Shown here piece by piece: positions 26,719-36,308 of a stretch of DNA of 64,000 bases. Within the stretch, counting starts at the first letter, position 1. Every line of letters begins with the position of its first letter. Below the pieces are notes generated by a model. It was not told where the DNA came from. It worked only from the letters and a program-made list of their open reading frames with translations, and searched no databases. The position numbers and the translations under genes were made by a program. Source of the DNA: an uncultured Sulfurovum sp. (GTDB taxonomy: Bacteria > Campylobacterota > Campylobacteria > Campylobacterales > Sulfurovaceae); NCBI GenBank assembly GCA_913055205.1, contig CAJXJN010000001.1:37282-101281 (forward strand). The letters run 5' to 3'.

Positions 26719-27036
26719 ATGAAAAGATATGATTTAAGACATTTAAAAGATGATTTTTATGACAGAATGGTCGAACTTATTGATAAAGGTATCAAGGTCG
26801 GTGAAGTAGGAATATTCCTTTTTGAAGTAGGGGATTTTTCTTCTATTCAAAAGAGTGCTGATGTCATAAGAGCCACAGGACATGATTTGATGAACTCATT
26901 GAAGTTCAATGAAGTAGATTGGACCATTGTGGTGAAAAAAGTAGATGAAGAGACCAGAAAAGCCAGAGTAGAGAAAATAGAAGCAGAAGAAGAAGCCCAG
27001 GCAGCTGAAGCTGAGACAGAAGAGAAGGCCAAATAA
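26719..27036 (+). CDS. nuoE: Small NuoE-substitute subunit of Campylobacterota complex I
   Basis: 105 residues in the place of NuoE but unlike the usual thioredoxin-fold [2Fe-2S] NuoE: it has no cysteine. The start MKRYDLRHLKDDFYDRMVEL and the segment IGIFLFEVGDFSSIQ-like region resemble the short NuoE-position proteins of Campylobacter (Cj1575-type). The C-terminus is a Lys/Glu/Ala-rich tail (EAEEEAQAAEAETEEKAK). It overlaps the next gene by one base (TAATG). Likely a docking or adaptor protein for the electron-input module. No catalytic role is evident. Confidence 0.72.
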   Translation: MKRYDLRHLKDDFYDRMVELIDKGIKVGEVGIFLFEVGDFSSIQKSADVIRATGHDLMNSLKFNEVDWTIVVKKVDEETRKARVEKIEAEEEAQAAEAETEEKAK

Positions 27037-29045
27037 TGTCAGGTATCGTATTCTCTACTTGGAGGGATGAATTTATCGATAATCGCGGTAAATCATCCCA
27101 AGAGTGGGGTGAATCAGGGTTTAAACTGCCTGAAACCTATCATGGAGATACAAACTCTAAAGCATTTATCGGCTGGGATGGTGTTGCCATCTTTGATGAA
27201 GATATTGATGCTGTTGAGTTAGCGTCACAGTATGCTGCACAGTACCAAGAGTATTCAGAGGCATGTGGACGTTGTGCTCCAGGTAGATGGGGTGGCAGGA
27301 TCCTTTATGATTTACTCGACAAAATCGCTCGAGGTGAAGGTTCACATGATGATATTGCACACTTAAAAGAGATCTCTCAGACAATGATGACTACCTCTAA
27401 GTGCGAGATCGGGAAAACAGTACCTAAACCTATTCTGGATCTGATGGAGCACTACAAGGATCAGTTTGACAGATGTATTGATGGTCAAATACCTTCTAAA
27501 CATTATGGAGGTGATACTTCCTATATCGCTAAGGTAACGGCACCATGTACCGATATGTGTCCGGCACATGTTGACATCCCTGCATATATCGAGGGTGTAA
27601 GAGATATGGTGTTTACAGACTCTTTGGCGGCGACCAGACAGACGATGCCGCTGGCACATACCTGCGGTCGCGTCTGCCCACACCCGTGTGAAGATGCCTG
27701 TCGCCGTGCGAACCTTGATGAGCCTATCTCCATTATGGAACTTAAGCGTTTGGGTGCGGATTATGAAACAGATCATGAACTGCCTTGGCTGCATCCAAAA
27801 GAGCCTAAACCATTAAGAAATGATGGTAAGAAAGTGGCGATCATCGGTGCAGGACCTGCAGGTCTGACTGCAGCGTATTACTTGGCACTTGAGGGGATCA
27901 AAGTAGATATCTTTGAAGAGTTGCCGGTAAACGGCGGTGAAGTAGCCGTAGGTGTACCTGAGTATCGTATGCCTATCGGTAAATACCAAAAAGATATCGA
28001 TCTTGTGCTTGAAATGGAAGCAGTAAGTATTACAAACAACCATAGAGTTGATGCAGAACGTCTTAAAGAGATAGATGCCGAGTATGATGCAACACTGCTT
28101 GGTTTTGGTACAAGGCTTTCCAAGAAAGTGCGTGCAAACAATGAAAACCCGAAAATGGGTGGTTACTGGGGTGCGATAGATATGCTTGACAAGGTCAACC
28201 TGTGGCATAAGTACAAGATAGGTTCACCGGCATCAAATGAGCTTGCAGGTAAAACAGTTGTGTGTGTAGGCGGTGGATTTACCTCTATGGATGTTGTAAG
28301 ATGTTCCATACGTGAAGGGGCTAAAAAAGTGATCATGCTTTACCGCCGTGATGAAAAAACCATTATCCGAAACACGACCTATGAAGAGTATCATGAAGCA
28401 GTTGAAGAGGGTGTTGAGTTTATCTTCCACTCTGCGATCGAAGAGATCTATGATGATGGTGAGAAGATCACTAAACTCAAAGTGAACAAGTTTGAACTTG
28501 TTCCGGATCCGGATGGCGGCAGAGCACAGCTTGTAAAGATAGAAGATGGAGATTTTGAGATCGAATGTGATTATCTGATCCCTGCGGTTTCACAGGCAGC
28601 CGATCTGCAGATCATACCGGAAGAGTGGAATATCGAACTTACAAGCTGGAATACACTCCTCACCAACGGTAAAGACTATATGACATCCCGCCCGGGACTT
28701 TTTGCTGCGGGTGACTGTGAATATGGACCGATGACCATTGTGAATGCTGTAGGACAAGCAAGAAGAGCTGCATCCGTGATCAGCCGTTATATCTATGATG
28801 GCAAGTGTACATTGACAGATGATGAGATCATGGAAGACCATTTGGGAAAACTCAAAGTCTATGACAAAAATGAGAAGATCACCGGTTGGATGCCTGGACT
28901 TCCACGGGCAGAGAGTGAAAAGCTCGGTGTAGATGAGCGTAGAACGAATAACAGAGAAGTGAACCTTGGTTTCACAGGCGAAGAAGCCATGGCTGAAGCT
29001 GAACGTTGCATGCGTTGTTACTATATCTCAATGGTGGCGGTGTAA
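27036..29045 (+). CDS. NuoF-position fusion: NuoF C-terminal-like domain plus GltD-type FAD/NAD oxidoreductase
   Basis: 669 residues. Residues ~70-145 resemble the NuoF C-terminal [4Fe-4S] domain, with Cys77, Cys80 and Cys123, but the third ligand is Gly83 (CGRCAPGRWGG, where NuoF has CxxCxxC). Residues ~165-230 are the GltD-type double-cluster domain with Cys171, 175, 210, 214, 218 and 222. Then come two Rossmann folds: FAD-binding VAIIGAGPAGLTAAYYL (about 265) and pyridine nucleotide-binding VVCVGGGFTSMDVVRCS, with LFAAGDCEYGP near the end. It lacks the NuoF FMN/NADH domain. It probably feeds NAD(P)H or another donor into NuoG; the donor is not readable from sequence. Confidence 0.8.
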   Translation: MSGIVFSTWRDEFIDNRGKSSQEWGESGFKLPETYHGDTNSKAFIGWDGVAIFDEDIDAVELASQYAAQYQEYSEACGRCAPGRWGGRILYDLLDKIARGEGSHDDIAHLKEISQTMMTTSKCEIGKTVPKPILDLMEHYKDQFDRCIDGQIPSKHYGGDTSYIAKVTAPCTDMCPAHVDIPAYIEGVRDMVFTDSLAATRQTMPLAHTCGRVCPHPCEDACRRANLDEPISIMELKRLGADYETDHELPWLHPKEPKPLRNDGKKVAIIGAGPAGLTAAYYLALEGIKVDIFEELPVNGGEVAVGVPEYRMPIGKYQKDIDLVLEMEAVSITNNHRVDAERLKEIDAEYDATLLGFGTRLSKKVRANNENPKMGGYWGAIDMLDKVNLWHKYKIGSPASNELAGKTVVCVGGGFTSMDVVRCSIREGAKKVIMLYRRDEKTIIRNTTYEEYHEAVEEGVEFIFHSAIEEIYDDGEKITKLKVNKFELVPDPDGGRAQLVKIEDGDFEIECDYLIPAVSQAADLQIIPEEWNIELTSWNTLLTNGKDYMTSRPGLFAAGDCEYGPMTIVNAVGQARRAASVISRYIYDGKCTLTDDEIMEDHLGKLKVYDKNEKITGWMPGLPRAESEKLGVDERRTNNREVNLGFTGEEAMAEAERCMRCYYISMVAV

Positions 29046-29046
29046 T

Positions 29047-31305
29047 ATGGGTGTACATAATTCTATACATAAAGGGAAAGAGATCACAGTTACCATAGAT
29101 GGTAAAACGTGTAAAAGTACCTTTGGAAAAACGATCCTGGATATTGCAAGAGAGAATGATATTTACATTCCAACCATGTGTTATCTGACAAAAGTACAGC
29201 CTATAGCTTCATGCCGTATGTGTATAGTCAATGTGGAGGGTGTTGACGGCATGATCCTTTCATGCCAGGAGAAAGCAACTGACGGTGCAGTGATCAATAC
29301 ACAGAATGATGAACTCAATAAAGAGCGTCAAAACATCATGAAACTCTATAATGTAAATCACCCATTGGAGTGTGGTGTGTGTGACAAGAGTGGGGAGTGT
29401 GACCTTCAAAACAAAACGATGGAGTTTGGTTTAGAAGAACAATCCTTTACTGCACGCGACCAGTACAGACCTGTAGAGAACTGGGGACATGTATCTTATG
29501 ACCCTGCACTCTGTATCATGTGTGAAAAGTGTGTGAGGGTCTCTACAGAGATCACAGGAGACGAAGCACTTCAGTTAAAGTTTGGCGGATACTCTTCCAC
29601 GATCATCAATGTGAAAAAAGAGAAAAATTATGCTTCTTTGGGTGAAGCAGCAGCCGTATGCCCTGTGGGAGCATTGGTAGATACGAACTTTAAGTATACA
29701 AGTAATGCCTGGGAACTTGAAAAGATACCAAGTGCCTGTCCACATTGTGGCGGCGGTTGCCAGATGACCTATGAAGTGAAAAATAACAGGATCTACCGTG
29801 TGACCAATGCCTTTGAATTCTCAAATCTTTGTGGTGCGGGAAGATATGGTTTTGATTATGCCAATAAAAATGTCACAAAAGACAAAGAAGCATTCAGTAA
29901 GGCGGTTCAAGCATTTGAAACGGCAGAGAGTATCATTTTTGGCAGCCAGATCTCCAATGAAGAAGCCCTGATCCTTCAAAAATTGAAAGAGAAAAAAGGA
30001 TATAGGCTTGTATCGCATGAAGCCAGGAATTATCAGAAATTCATGCAAGCCTACAGTACGATAACAGGCAAAAGCCTTTATGCCGGTACACTTAAAAAGA
30101 TCTCTGAATCAAGAGCGGTCATCATTCTGGGGACAAAGGTCAATGATGACAGTCCTACAGTGAAATACCATATCAATATGGCAAGTAAATGGCATAGGGC
30201 CAGAGTAGCTTATATGCATCCATTGGAAGATACTGAGATACAAAATATTGTTACACAGTTCATCAAATATGAAGCAGGAAGCGAAGAGGGTGCAGCAGCA
30301 CTTCTGGTCGATACTTTACTCAGAGATGTTGAAGTCCCTAAATCGATCAGAGCATTCCTGGATGATCTGGATATCGGTAACTTAAGTGCAGAGAGCAACA
30401 TCGGTGAAGAGGAACTTGATGCATTACGAAGATCATTGATCAAAAAATCCGGTTTTTCATTGGTGGTCGGTGCTGATCTTTATGCACATCCAAGAGCAGT
30501 GCAAATTGCAAAACTGATCGCATTGCTTGAACAGTATGCAGGATTTAACGTAGTTTGTATACCTCCTGCGGGTAATGCAATGGGTGTATCACTGATCTGT
30601 GATCTGGATGATGAAGCAGAAGGGAAAACAGTTGGATATAATGCTCCGGCTGACTTCACTCTCTCTGCGCTCGGAGACGGAGATCTGGATATGCCGGCAA
30701 TGAATCAACAGGAGGGAACGCTCACAACGATAGATAAACGTGTCGTACCGATGAATGTTGCATTGCCGTATGGCGGATATGTATTGAATGATATCGCAAA
30801 TAGTTTAGGCTTAAATGCAGAATATACGATAGATTATACAAAAGAGCTGCCTGTAGACAGAGGGTTTGAAGCGCAGGAGTTTGATAGCTTGCCGGACTAC
30901 TTTGACAGTGTGGGAAATGAACACAGAGGATACTTGTTAAAAAGTATGAAGGTCTCTGTGAACAGAGTATTGGAAGAAGTTTCCGAAATAGACGGTTTTG
31001 ATGGTGCAGTCGTATATAATTGTAATCCGACAGAGCAGTTTTCTGCATTTACACAGAAATGTGAATCTCTGAAAACAGAAGCATTTTTATTAGGCTCACA
31101 ACAATTTGCAATGGCAACAAAACTTCAGGATGGAGAGAGTATCTCTTATGTCATCGATGGTGTAAACTTTAATCGTGTGTTTAAGATTGATACATCTATG
31201 AAGGGAACCATAGCGCTTAATCCTACTTTTGATATGGGATTAAGTGGGGCTTTGTTATCCTCTTATAGATTTAGCAGGTTAGATTTTGAAAGGGCAGGGA
31301 AATAA
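29047..31305 (+). CDS. nuoG: NADH-quinone oxidoreductase subunit G, paralogue 1
   Basis: 752 residues from the ATG at 29047, two bases after the previous stop; a longer open frame upstream runs through the preceding gene. N-terminal ferredoxin domain: Cys45, 56, 59, 73 for the [2Fe-2S] cluster; His105, Cys109, 112, 118 for N5; Cys156, 159, 162 and 205 (in AAVCPVGALV) for N4; Cys231, 234, 238 and 262 for N7. The rest is a molybdopterin-oxidoreductase-like body without obvious cofactor ligands, ending in a conserved LDDEAEG...DLDMPAMNQQEGTL block shared with the next gene. Complete cluster set. Electron wire of the peripheral arm. Confidence 0.92.
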   Translation: MGVHNSIHKGKEITVTIDGKTCKSTFGKTILDIARENDIYIPTMCYLTKVQPIASCRMCIVNVEGVDGMILSCQEKATDGAVINTQNDELNKERQNIMKLYNVNHPLECGVCDKSGECDLQNKTMEFGLEEQSFTARDQYRPVENWGHVSYDPALCIMCEKCVRVSTEITGDEALQLKFGGYSSTIINVKKEKNYASLGEAAAVCPVGALVDTNFKYTSNAWELEKIPSACPHCGGGCQMTYEVKNNRIYRVTNAFEFSNLCGAGRYGFDYANKNVTKDKEAFSKAVQAFETAESIIFGSQISNEEALILQKLKEKKGYRLVSHEARNYQKFMQAYSTITGKSLYAGTLKKISESRAVIILGTKVNDDSPTVKYHINMASKWHRARVAYMHPLEDTEIQNIVTQFIKYEAGSEEGAAALLVDTLLRDVEVPKSIRAFLDDLDIGNLSAESNIGEEELDALRRSLIKKSGFSLVVGADLYAHPRAVQIAKLIALLEQYAGFNVVCIPPAGNAMGVSLICDLDDEAEGKTVGYNAPADFTLSALGDGDLDMPAMNQQEGTLTTIDKRVVPMNVALPYGGYVLNDIANSLGLNAEYTIDYTKELPVDRGFEAQEFDSLPDYFDSVGNEHRGYLLKSMKVSVNRVLEEVSEIDGFDGAVVYNCNPTEQFSAFTQKCESLKTEAFLLGSQQFAMATKLQDGESISYVIDGVNFNRVFKIDTSMKGTIALNPTFDMGLSGALLSSYRFSRLDFERAGK

Positions 31306-31306
31306 T

Positions 31307-33766
31307 ATGAGTACAGTCAATATTAAAATTGATGGTAAAGAATTTGCAGTTAAAGAGGGTGAATATATTCTTAATGCAGCACGTGCCAATAACGTTTTTA
31401 TCCCGGCAATTTGTTACTTGACAAGATGTTCGCCAACACTGGCGTGTCGTCTTTGTCTTGTAGAAGCTGACGGAAAACAGGTATATGCATGTAATGCAAA
31501 AGTGAAAGAGGGTATGGAGATCACAGTTGATACACCAAATATCCTTGAAGAGCGTCGTGCGATCATGGAAGTGTATGATGTCAATCACCCTCTTCAGTGT
31601 GGTGTATGTGACAAGAGTGGAGAGTGTGAACTTCAAAACTATACTTTAGAGTTAGGTGTGGATTCACAATCATATATGATACCAGATACAAAGAGAGAGA
31701 CAAAAAATTGGAGTTCTGTGCTGCATTATGATGCAGGGCTTTGTATCGTATGTGAACGATGTACAACAGTGTGTAAAGATATGATAGGTGATGCAGCGCT
31801 TACTACAGTCAAAAGAGGCGGAGAAGCTCTCGATAAAGGCTTTAAAGAGACTATGCCTAAAGATGCTTACGCAATGTGGAACAAGCTTCAAAAATCTGTT
31901 ATTGCACCGAGTAACGGTACAGAATTCACTGATTGTTCAGATTGTGGTGAGTGTGCAGCTGTGTGTCCTGTAGGAGCATTGGTAAGCAGGGATTTCCAAT
32001 ATACTTCAAATGCCTGGGATCTGAAAAGAGTACCTGCCGTATCTGCACACTCTTCTGACGGATTCCAGATCTACTATGAAGTGAAGCCGACTTCTATTGA
32101 AGACAGAAGTGAAAAGATCTATCGTGTGACCAATGAGTGGAACTATGTATCACTTGATGGAGCTGCACGTTTTGCCTATGATTTTGAGAACAGAGACGTA
32201 GTAAAAGATGAGCAAGCCTTTGAGAAAGCGGTAGAAGCATTCAAAAAAGCCCAAACCATTCGTTTTAATTCTGTGATCACCAATGAAGAGGCACTGATGC
32301 TTCAAACACTTAAAGAGAAGATGGGCATAAAGCTTTATAATCCGGAAGTAAGAGCCTTCCAGAAATTCTTGGGTTATTATCAAAAAGCTTCAGGCAATAG
32401 ATTCTACACTACAGATACAGATGCAGTGATGAAAAAGAGTGATTTTGTGATCGCTATGGGTACCGCACTTAGAAATGACAGCCCGGGACTCAAATATGCA
32501 TTTAACAATGTTCAGAAGATGAACAAAGGTGCAGGACTTTACTTCCATCCGGTAGGGGACACACTGATCCCTTCATTTGGTAAAAATGTAGAGTGTTTTA
32601 CACATAAACCTGGACTTGAAGAAGCAGCGCTTTATCTTGTATTGGACCTGTTTGCAGATAAAGAGAAACTTCCTGATGATGTCAAAGAATACATTGCAAG
32701 CTTCAAAAGTTCTGAAAAGAAGACCATTAAAGAAAAGGTGATGAAAGATGTCACTGAAATGGTAAAAGATGAAGAGACAGGCGAAGAGAAAGAAGTCACT
32801 AAGAAAGTGCCGGAGATGGTAGAGAAAGAGATCACCATTGAACGTAATGGCTTAGTGGATCTTTTAGGCGGCAACTCTGAGAAGTTTGAAGAAGTATTTG
32901 CAAAAATGATGAAGAAAAAAGAGTCTTTCTCTATGATGATCGGTGAAGATTTCTACTATCATGACAAAGCAGAGAATCTTGCAAAACTTATCGCCTTGGT
33001 TGAAGAGACGTCAGAGATCGATGTAGTCATGGCTCCACCTAAGTCCAATGCATTGGGTGTTGCACTTATCTGTGATCTTGATGATGAAGCAGAAGGATAT
33101 ACTGTCGGATACAATGAAAATGGTGATTTCAGACTCTCTGCCCTTGGAGACGGTGATCTGGATATGCCGGCGATGAACCAGCAAGAGGGTACACTGACCA
33201 ATATGTCAAAAAGAGTCGTACCTACCAATGCAGCTTTGGAATATGGCGGGTATGAGCTTAATGATATCGTTTCTGCATTGATAGATGGAGAAAGAGAGAC
33301 GATTGATTGGACAGTAAAACTTCCAACAGCAAAAGGATACAAGGCCATTGCTTTTGATGATCTGGAAAATGGATATAGCAATGATGGTACAGAAAACCGT
33401 GGTTATCTTTTAAAAACGTCAACCAGAAAAGTAAAAATGCCTAAAGTTGAAAAATTTGATGAAGCATCAGCCCTTGAAGGAGAGATTGTCTATAGATGTA
33501 ATCCGGGAAGACAATTTAGTGACTTTACAGATAAAGCACATGAGATCTTTGAGCCATTTGGACTCTATGCCAGCATAGCAAAAGCAGAAGAGCTCGGGGA
33601 AAAGGTAGAAATTATATTTGAGAATGGAAGTATTATCGTAGATGTTATTGTCGATGATAAGATTGAAGGTGATATTACAAAACTTTCAGACTTTAAAAGT
33701 GCTAAAGATGTATATACGCTCTTTGGTGAGTCCAGATATAAAACAGTAACAATGAGAAAGGTGTAA
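31307..33766 (+). CDS. nuoG: NADH-quinone oxidoreductase subunit G, paralogue 2
   Basis: 819 residues from the ATG at 31307 (AGGGCAGGGA upstream). [2Fe-2S] ligands Cys36, 47, 50, 62; N5 ligands His94, Cys98, 101, 107. The next part has eight cysteines in ferredoxin pattern (Cys146, 149, 152, 156 and Cys210, 213, 216, 220), enough for two [4Fe-4S] clusters where paralogue 1 has one. The N7 cysteines are absent; that stretch reads VPAVSAHSSDGF. An acidic/basic insertion (about 465-510, with KEEVTKK-like repeats) is unique. It shares the DLDMPAMNQQEGTLT block with paralogue 1. Tandem nuoG duplication followed by divergence is likely. Confidence 0.9.
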   Translation: MSTVNIKIDGKEFAVKEGEYILNAARANNVFIPAICYLTRCSPTLACRLCLVEADGKQVYACNAKVKEGMEITVDTPNILEERRAIMEVYDVNHPLQCGVCDKSGECELQNYTLELGVDSQSYMIPDTKRETKNWSSVLHYDAGLCIVCERCTTVCKDMIGDAALTTVKRGGEALDKGFKETMPKDAYAMWNKLQKSVIAPSNGTEFTDCSDCGECAAVCPVGALVSRDFQYTSNAWDLKRVPAVSAHSSDGFQIYYEVKPTSIEDRSEKIYRVTNEWNYVSLDGAARFAYDFENRDVVKDEQAFEKAVEAFKKAQTIRFNSVITNEEALMLQTLKEKMGIKLYNPEVRAFQKFLGYYQKASGNRFYTTDTDAVMKKSDFVIAMGTALRNDSPGLKYAFNNVQKMNKGAGLYFHPVGDTLIPSFGKNVECFTHKPGLEEAALYLVLDLFADKEKLPDDVKEYIASFKSSEKKTIKEKVMKDVTEMVKDEETGEEKEVTKKVPEMVEKEITIERNGLVDLLGGNSEKFEEVFAKMMKKKESFSMMIGEDFYYHDKAENLAKLIALVEETSEIDVVMAPPKSNALGVALICDLDDEAEGYTVGYNENGDFRLSALGDGDLDMPAMNQQEGTLTNMSKRVVPTNAALEYGGYELNDIVSALIDGERETIDWTVKLPTAKGYKAIAFDDLENGYSNDGTENRGYLLKTSTRKVKMPKVEKFDEASALEGEIVYRCNPGRQFSDFTDKAHEIFEPFGLYASIAKAEELGEKVEIIFENGSIIVDVIVDDKIEGDITKLSDFKSAKDVYTLFGESRYKTVTMRKV

Positions 33767-33767
33767 T

Positions 33768-34799
33768 ATGGAAACAACACTCGTAGAAAATTTACCAGAA
33801 GTTACAGCAGTAGGTGTGCTTATTAAAGCTATTATTATTTTAGCAGTAATCTCTGCTATTGCTGGATTTGGTACTTATATCGAAAGAAAAGTACTTGCAT
33901 TTATGCAAAGAAGGTTAGGACCTATGCACGTAGGACCTTATGGCTTGCTACAACTTGCAGCAGACGGGATCAAACTTTTTACCAAAGAAGATATTGTTCC
34001 GCAAAATGCAAATAAATTCATCTTCATGATCGCACCGATCATTACTGCGGCAACAGCATTTATCGCATTGGCAGCAGTACCTGTCTTCCCGGATTTTACT
34101 ATTCCTGAGTTCATTCCGTTATTAGGCGGTACATTTGTACCTTCTATCGCAGCAGATCTGAATATCGGTATTCTATTTGTATTGGGTATGATGGCATCAG
34201 GACTTTACGGTCCTTTGTTGGCGGGTATGTCGCAAGCGAATAAATGGGGTATCATCGGTGCAGCAAGAACAGCAGTGCAATTTTTGAGTTATGAAGTCGT
34301 AACAGGACTTTCTATCTTGGCACCTATTATGATTGTAGGTTCACTTTCATTTGTAGACTTCAATAATGCACAATCAGAAGGGATCGGTTCATGGCTCATC
34401 TGGCAACAGCCTGTAGCATTTGTACTTTTCCTTATTGCAGGATTTGCAGAGACGAATAGAACACCATTTGATTTGCTTGAGCATGAAGCAGAGGTTGTTT
34501 CCGGGTATGCAACAGAGTATTCAGGGATGAGATGGGGGATGTTCTTCATCGGTGAGTATGCCAACATGATCACTATCTCTATTATTGCAGCGATCGTGTT
34601 CCTTGGCGGATACAGTGAAGGTACGCTTGGTTGGCTTACAATTGTCTTGAAAGTCGGATTCTTCTTCTTATTGATGTTATGGGTAAGAGCATCTTGGCCG
34701 CATATAAGACCGGATCAGTTGATGTGGCTCTGTTGGAAAGTCTTAATGCCAATTGCGGTGATCAATGTAGTGATCACCGGTATTGTGATGATGGTGTAA
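33768..34799 (+). CDS. nuoH: NADH-quinone oxidoreductase subunit H
   Basis: 343 residues with about eight membrane helices; connects the peripheral arm to the proton-pumping arm and helps build the quinone channel. Signatures are GFGTYIERKVLAFMQRRLGP in the first loop, GIKLFTKEDIVP, LAGMSQANKWGIIGAARTAVQ, and AETNRTPFDLLEHEAEVVSGYATEYSG, all charged loop motifs of the family. One base after nuoG2. Complete. Confidence 0.97.
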   Translation: METTLVENLPEVTAVGVLIKAIIILAVISAIAGFGTYIERKVLAFMQRRLGPMHVGPYGLLQLAADGIKLFTKEDIVPQNANKFIFMIAPIITAATAFIALAAVPVFPDFTIPEFIPLLGGTFVPSIAADLNIGILFVLGMMASGLYGPLLAGMSQANKWGIIGAARTAVQFLSYEVVTGLSILAPIMIVGSLSFVDFNNAQSEGIGSWLIWQQPVAFVLFLIAGFAETNRTPFDLLEHEAEVVSGYATEYSGMRWGMFFIGEYANMITISIIAAIVFLGGYSEGTLGWLTIVLKVGFFFLLMLWVRASWPHIRPDQLMWLCWKVLMPIAVINVVITGIVMMV

Positions 34800-34808
34800 G
34801 GAGAAAGT

Positions 34809-35432
34809 ATGGGTTTAGAACAATTTAAAAACAGGAATGTAGGAACGCAAAACTACAAAACACTTGACTTGGGTAAAACACCTACACGTGGTTTGGATAA
34901 GTTTAAACAGGTAGTCAATAGGACCTTTAAAGGGGAACTTTTTGTAGGACTTTGGGTTACACTCAGAGAGATGATCAATGCCCTTTTCCGTGGAGAGATG
35001 CATACAGTGAAGTATCCGTTTGAGAAACTTCCTATCTCTCCAAGATATAGAGCCATTCATGATATGCTCAGACTGCTTGAGAGTGGTCACTACAGATGTA
35101 TCGGGTGTGGACTTTGTGAAAAGATCTGTATCTCCAACTGTATCACAATGGATACAAGATATGATGAAAATCAGCGTAAAGAGGTGAGTGAATATACGAT
35201 CAACTTCGGACGTTGTATCTTCTGTGGATACTGTGCAGAAGTATGTCCGGAACTTGCGATCGTACATGGACCGAGATATGAGAATGCTTCTGAGCAGAGA
35301 GCCAGTTTCTCACTCTTTGAAGATATGTTAACGCCTATCGATAAGCTTAACTTACAACAAGAGTATGAAGGATTTGGTGCAGTTTCACCAAATGCAGATG
35401 ACAATATTAAACAAACGCCATTAGCGTATTAG
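34809..35432 (+). CDS. nuoI: NADH-quinone oxidoreductase subunit I
   Basis: 207 residues; the ferredoxin-like subunit with clusters N6a and N6b. Two CxxCxxCxxxC motifs: CIGCGLCEKICISNC and CIFCGYCAEVCPE, in the middle of the protein. The N-terminal ~80 residues form the membrane-contacting helices, and the C-terminus is an extension of ~40 residues. GGAGAAAGT precedes the ATG. Confidence 0.97.
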   Translation: MGLEQFKNRNVGTQNYKTLDLGKTPTRGLDKFKQVVNRTFKGELFVGLWVTLREMINALFRGEMHTVKYPFEKLPISPRYRAIHDMLRLLESGHYRCIGCGLCEKICISNCITMDTRYDENQRKEVSEYTINFGRCIFCGYCAEVCPELAIVHGPRYENASEQRASFSLFEDMLTPIDKLNLQQEYEGFGAVSPNADDNIKQTPLAY

Positions 35433-35443
35433 GAGGAGTGGAA

Positions 35444-36007
35444 ATGTATGAAATAATAGCCTTTTACCTATTTTCGGCTTTAACAATAGGACTTTTCCTG
35501 ATTACAGTGATGAGTAAGAATGTACTCTATGCAATGACATCACTTGCTGCGGGAATGGTACTTATCTCAGGATTTTTCTTTATTTTGGGGGCAGACTTTC
35601 TTGGTGTAGTGCAACTTATCGTTTATGTAGGTGCTGTTATGGCACTTTATTCGTTTGCGATGATGTTCTTTGATGCAACAAGAGATATCAAAGAGAAGAA
35701 TACAAATTCAGCGTTGATATTTTTACTTGGCGGTTTGAGTGCGGTAGTTTTGGTTTTGATATTCGCCGCACCTATTCATAGTGATGCGATTCAGGCACTT
35801 TACCCTATGCATGAAGGTGTGGGTAATGCTCAAGATGTAGGTATTGTACTTTTTACAAAGTATCTCGTCCCGTTTGAGGTAGCAGCGGTAATGTTGCTTG
35901 TAGCAATGATAGCAGGGATTATCCTTGCTGGTAAAAAAATGGATCAGAGTCTCACCGAAGATATGGCTGCAGATGATGAAATTATGACACAAAAGGATGC
36001 AAAATGA
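35444..36007 (+). CDS. nuoJ: NADH-quinone oxidoreductase subunit J
   Basis: About 187 residues with five membrane helices; the AGGAGGA ribosome-binding site favours the ATG at 35444 over the GTG at 35438. Family segments are the helix-3 region LGVVQLIVYVGAVMALYSFAMM with its pi-bulge area, and a last helix VAAVMLLVAMIAGIILAGK. The C-terminus is short and acidic. Its stop overlaps the nuoK start by 4 bp. Confidence 0.94.
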   Translation: MYEIIAFYLFSALTIGLFLITVMSKNVLYAMTSLAAGMVLISGFFFILGADFLGVVQLIVYVGAVMALYSFAMMFFDATRDIKEKNTNSALIFLLGGLSAVVLVLIFAAPIHSDAIQALYPMHEGVGNAQDVGIVLFTKYLVPFEVAAVMLLVAMIAGIILAGKKMDQSLTEDMAADDEIMTQKDAK

Positions 36008-36306
36008 TAGGTCTTACTCACTACCTTATCGTCTCAGCACTGATTTTTTCTATAGGATTAATGGGTGTATTGAGAAGAAGAAATCTTTTGATGCTTTTCT
36101 TCGCAACAGAGGTGATGCTCAATGCAGTTAATATAGCATTTGCGGCGATCTCACACTATTATAATGACCTGACTGGTCAAATGTTTGCATTCTTCATCAT
36201 TGCTATTGCAGCAAGTGAAGTGGCAGTCGGACTTGGAATTTTGATTGTCTTGTATAAAAAATACGGTAGTCTTGATCTTGATGATCTTGCAAGTATGAAG
36301 GGGTAA
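36004..36306 (+). CDS. nuoK: NADH-quinone oxidoreductase subunit K
   Basis: 100 residues with three membrane helices. The conserved glutamates of the proton channel are in LLMLFFATEVMLNAVNIAF (first) and AIAASEVAVGLGILIVLY (second). MrpC-like family. Starts by ATGA overlap with nuoJ. Confidence 0.96.
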   Translation: MIGLTHYLIVSALIFSIGLMGVLRRRNLLMLFFATEVMLNAVNIAFAAISHYYNDLTGQMFAFFIIAIAASEVAVGLGILIVLYKKYGSLDLDDLASMKG

Positions 36307-36308
36307 TG

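Noticed and set aside
28966..29046. Extended N-terminus of nuoG1
   Set aside because: It lies inside the preceding gene's reading frame; the ATG at 29047 gives a normal ferredoxin-domain start.
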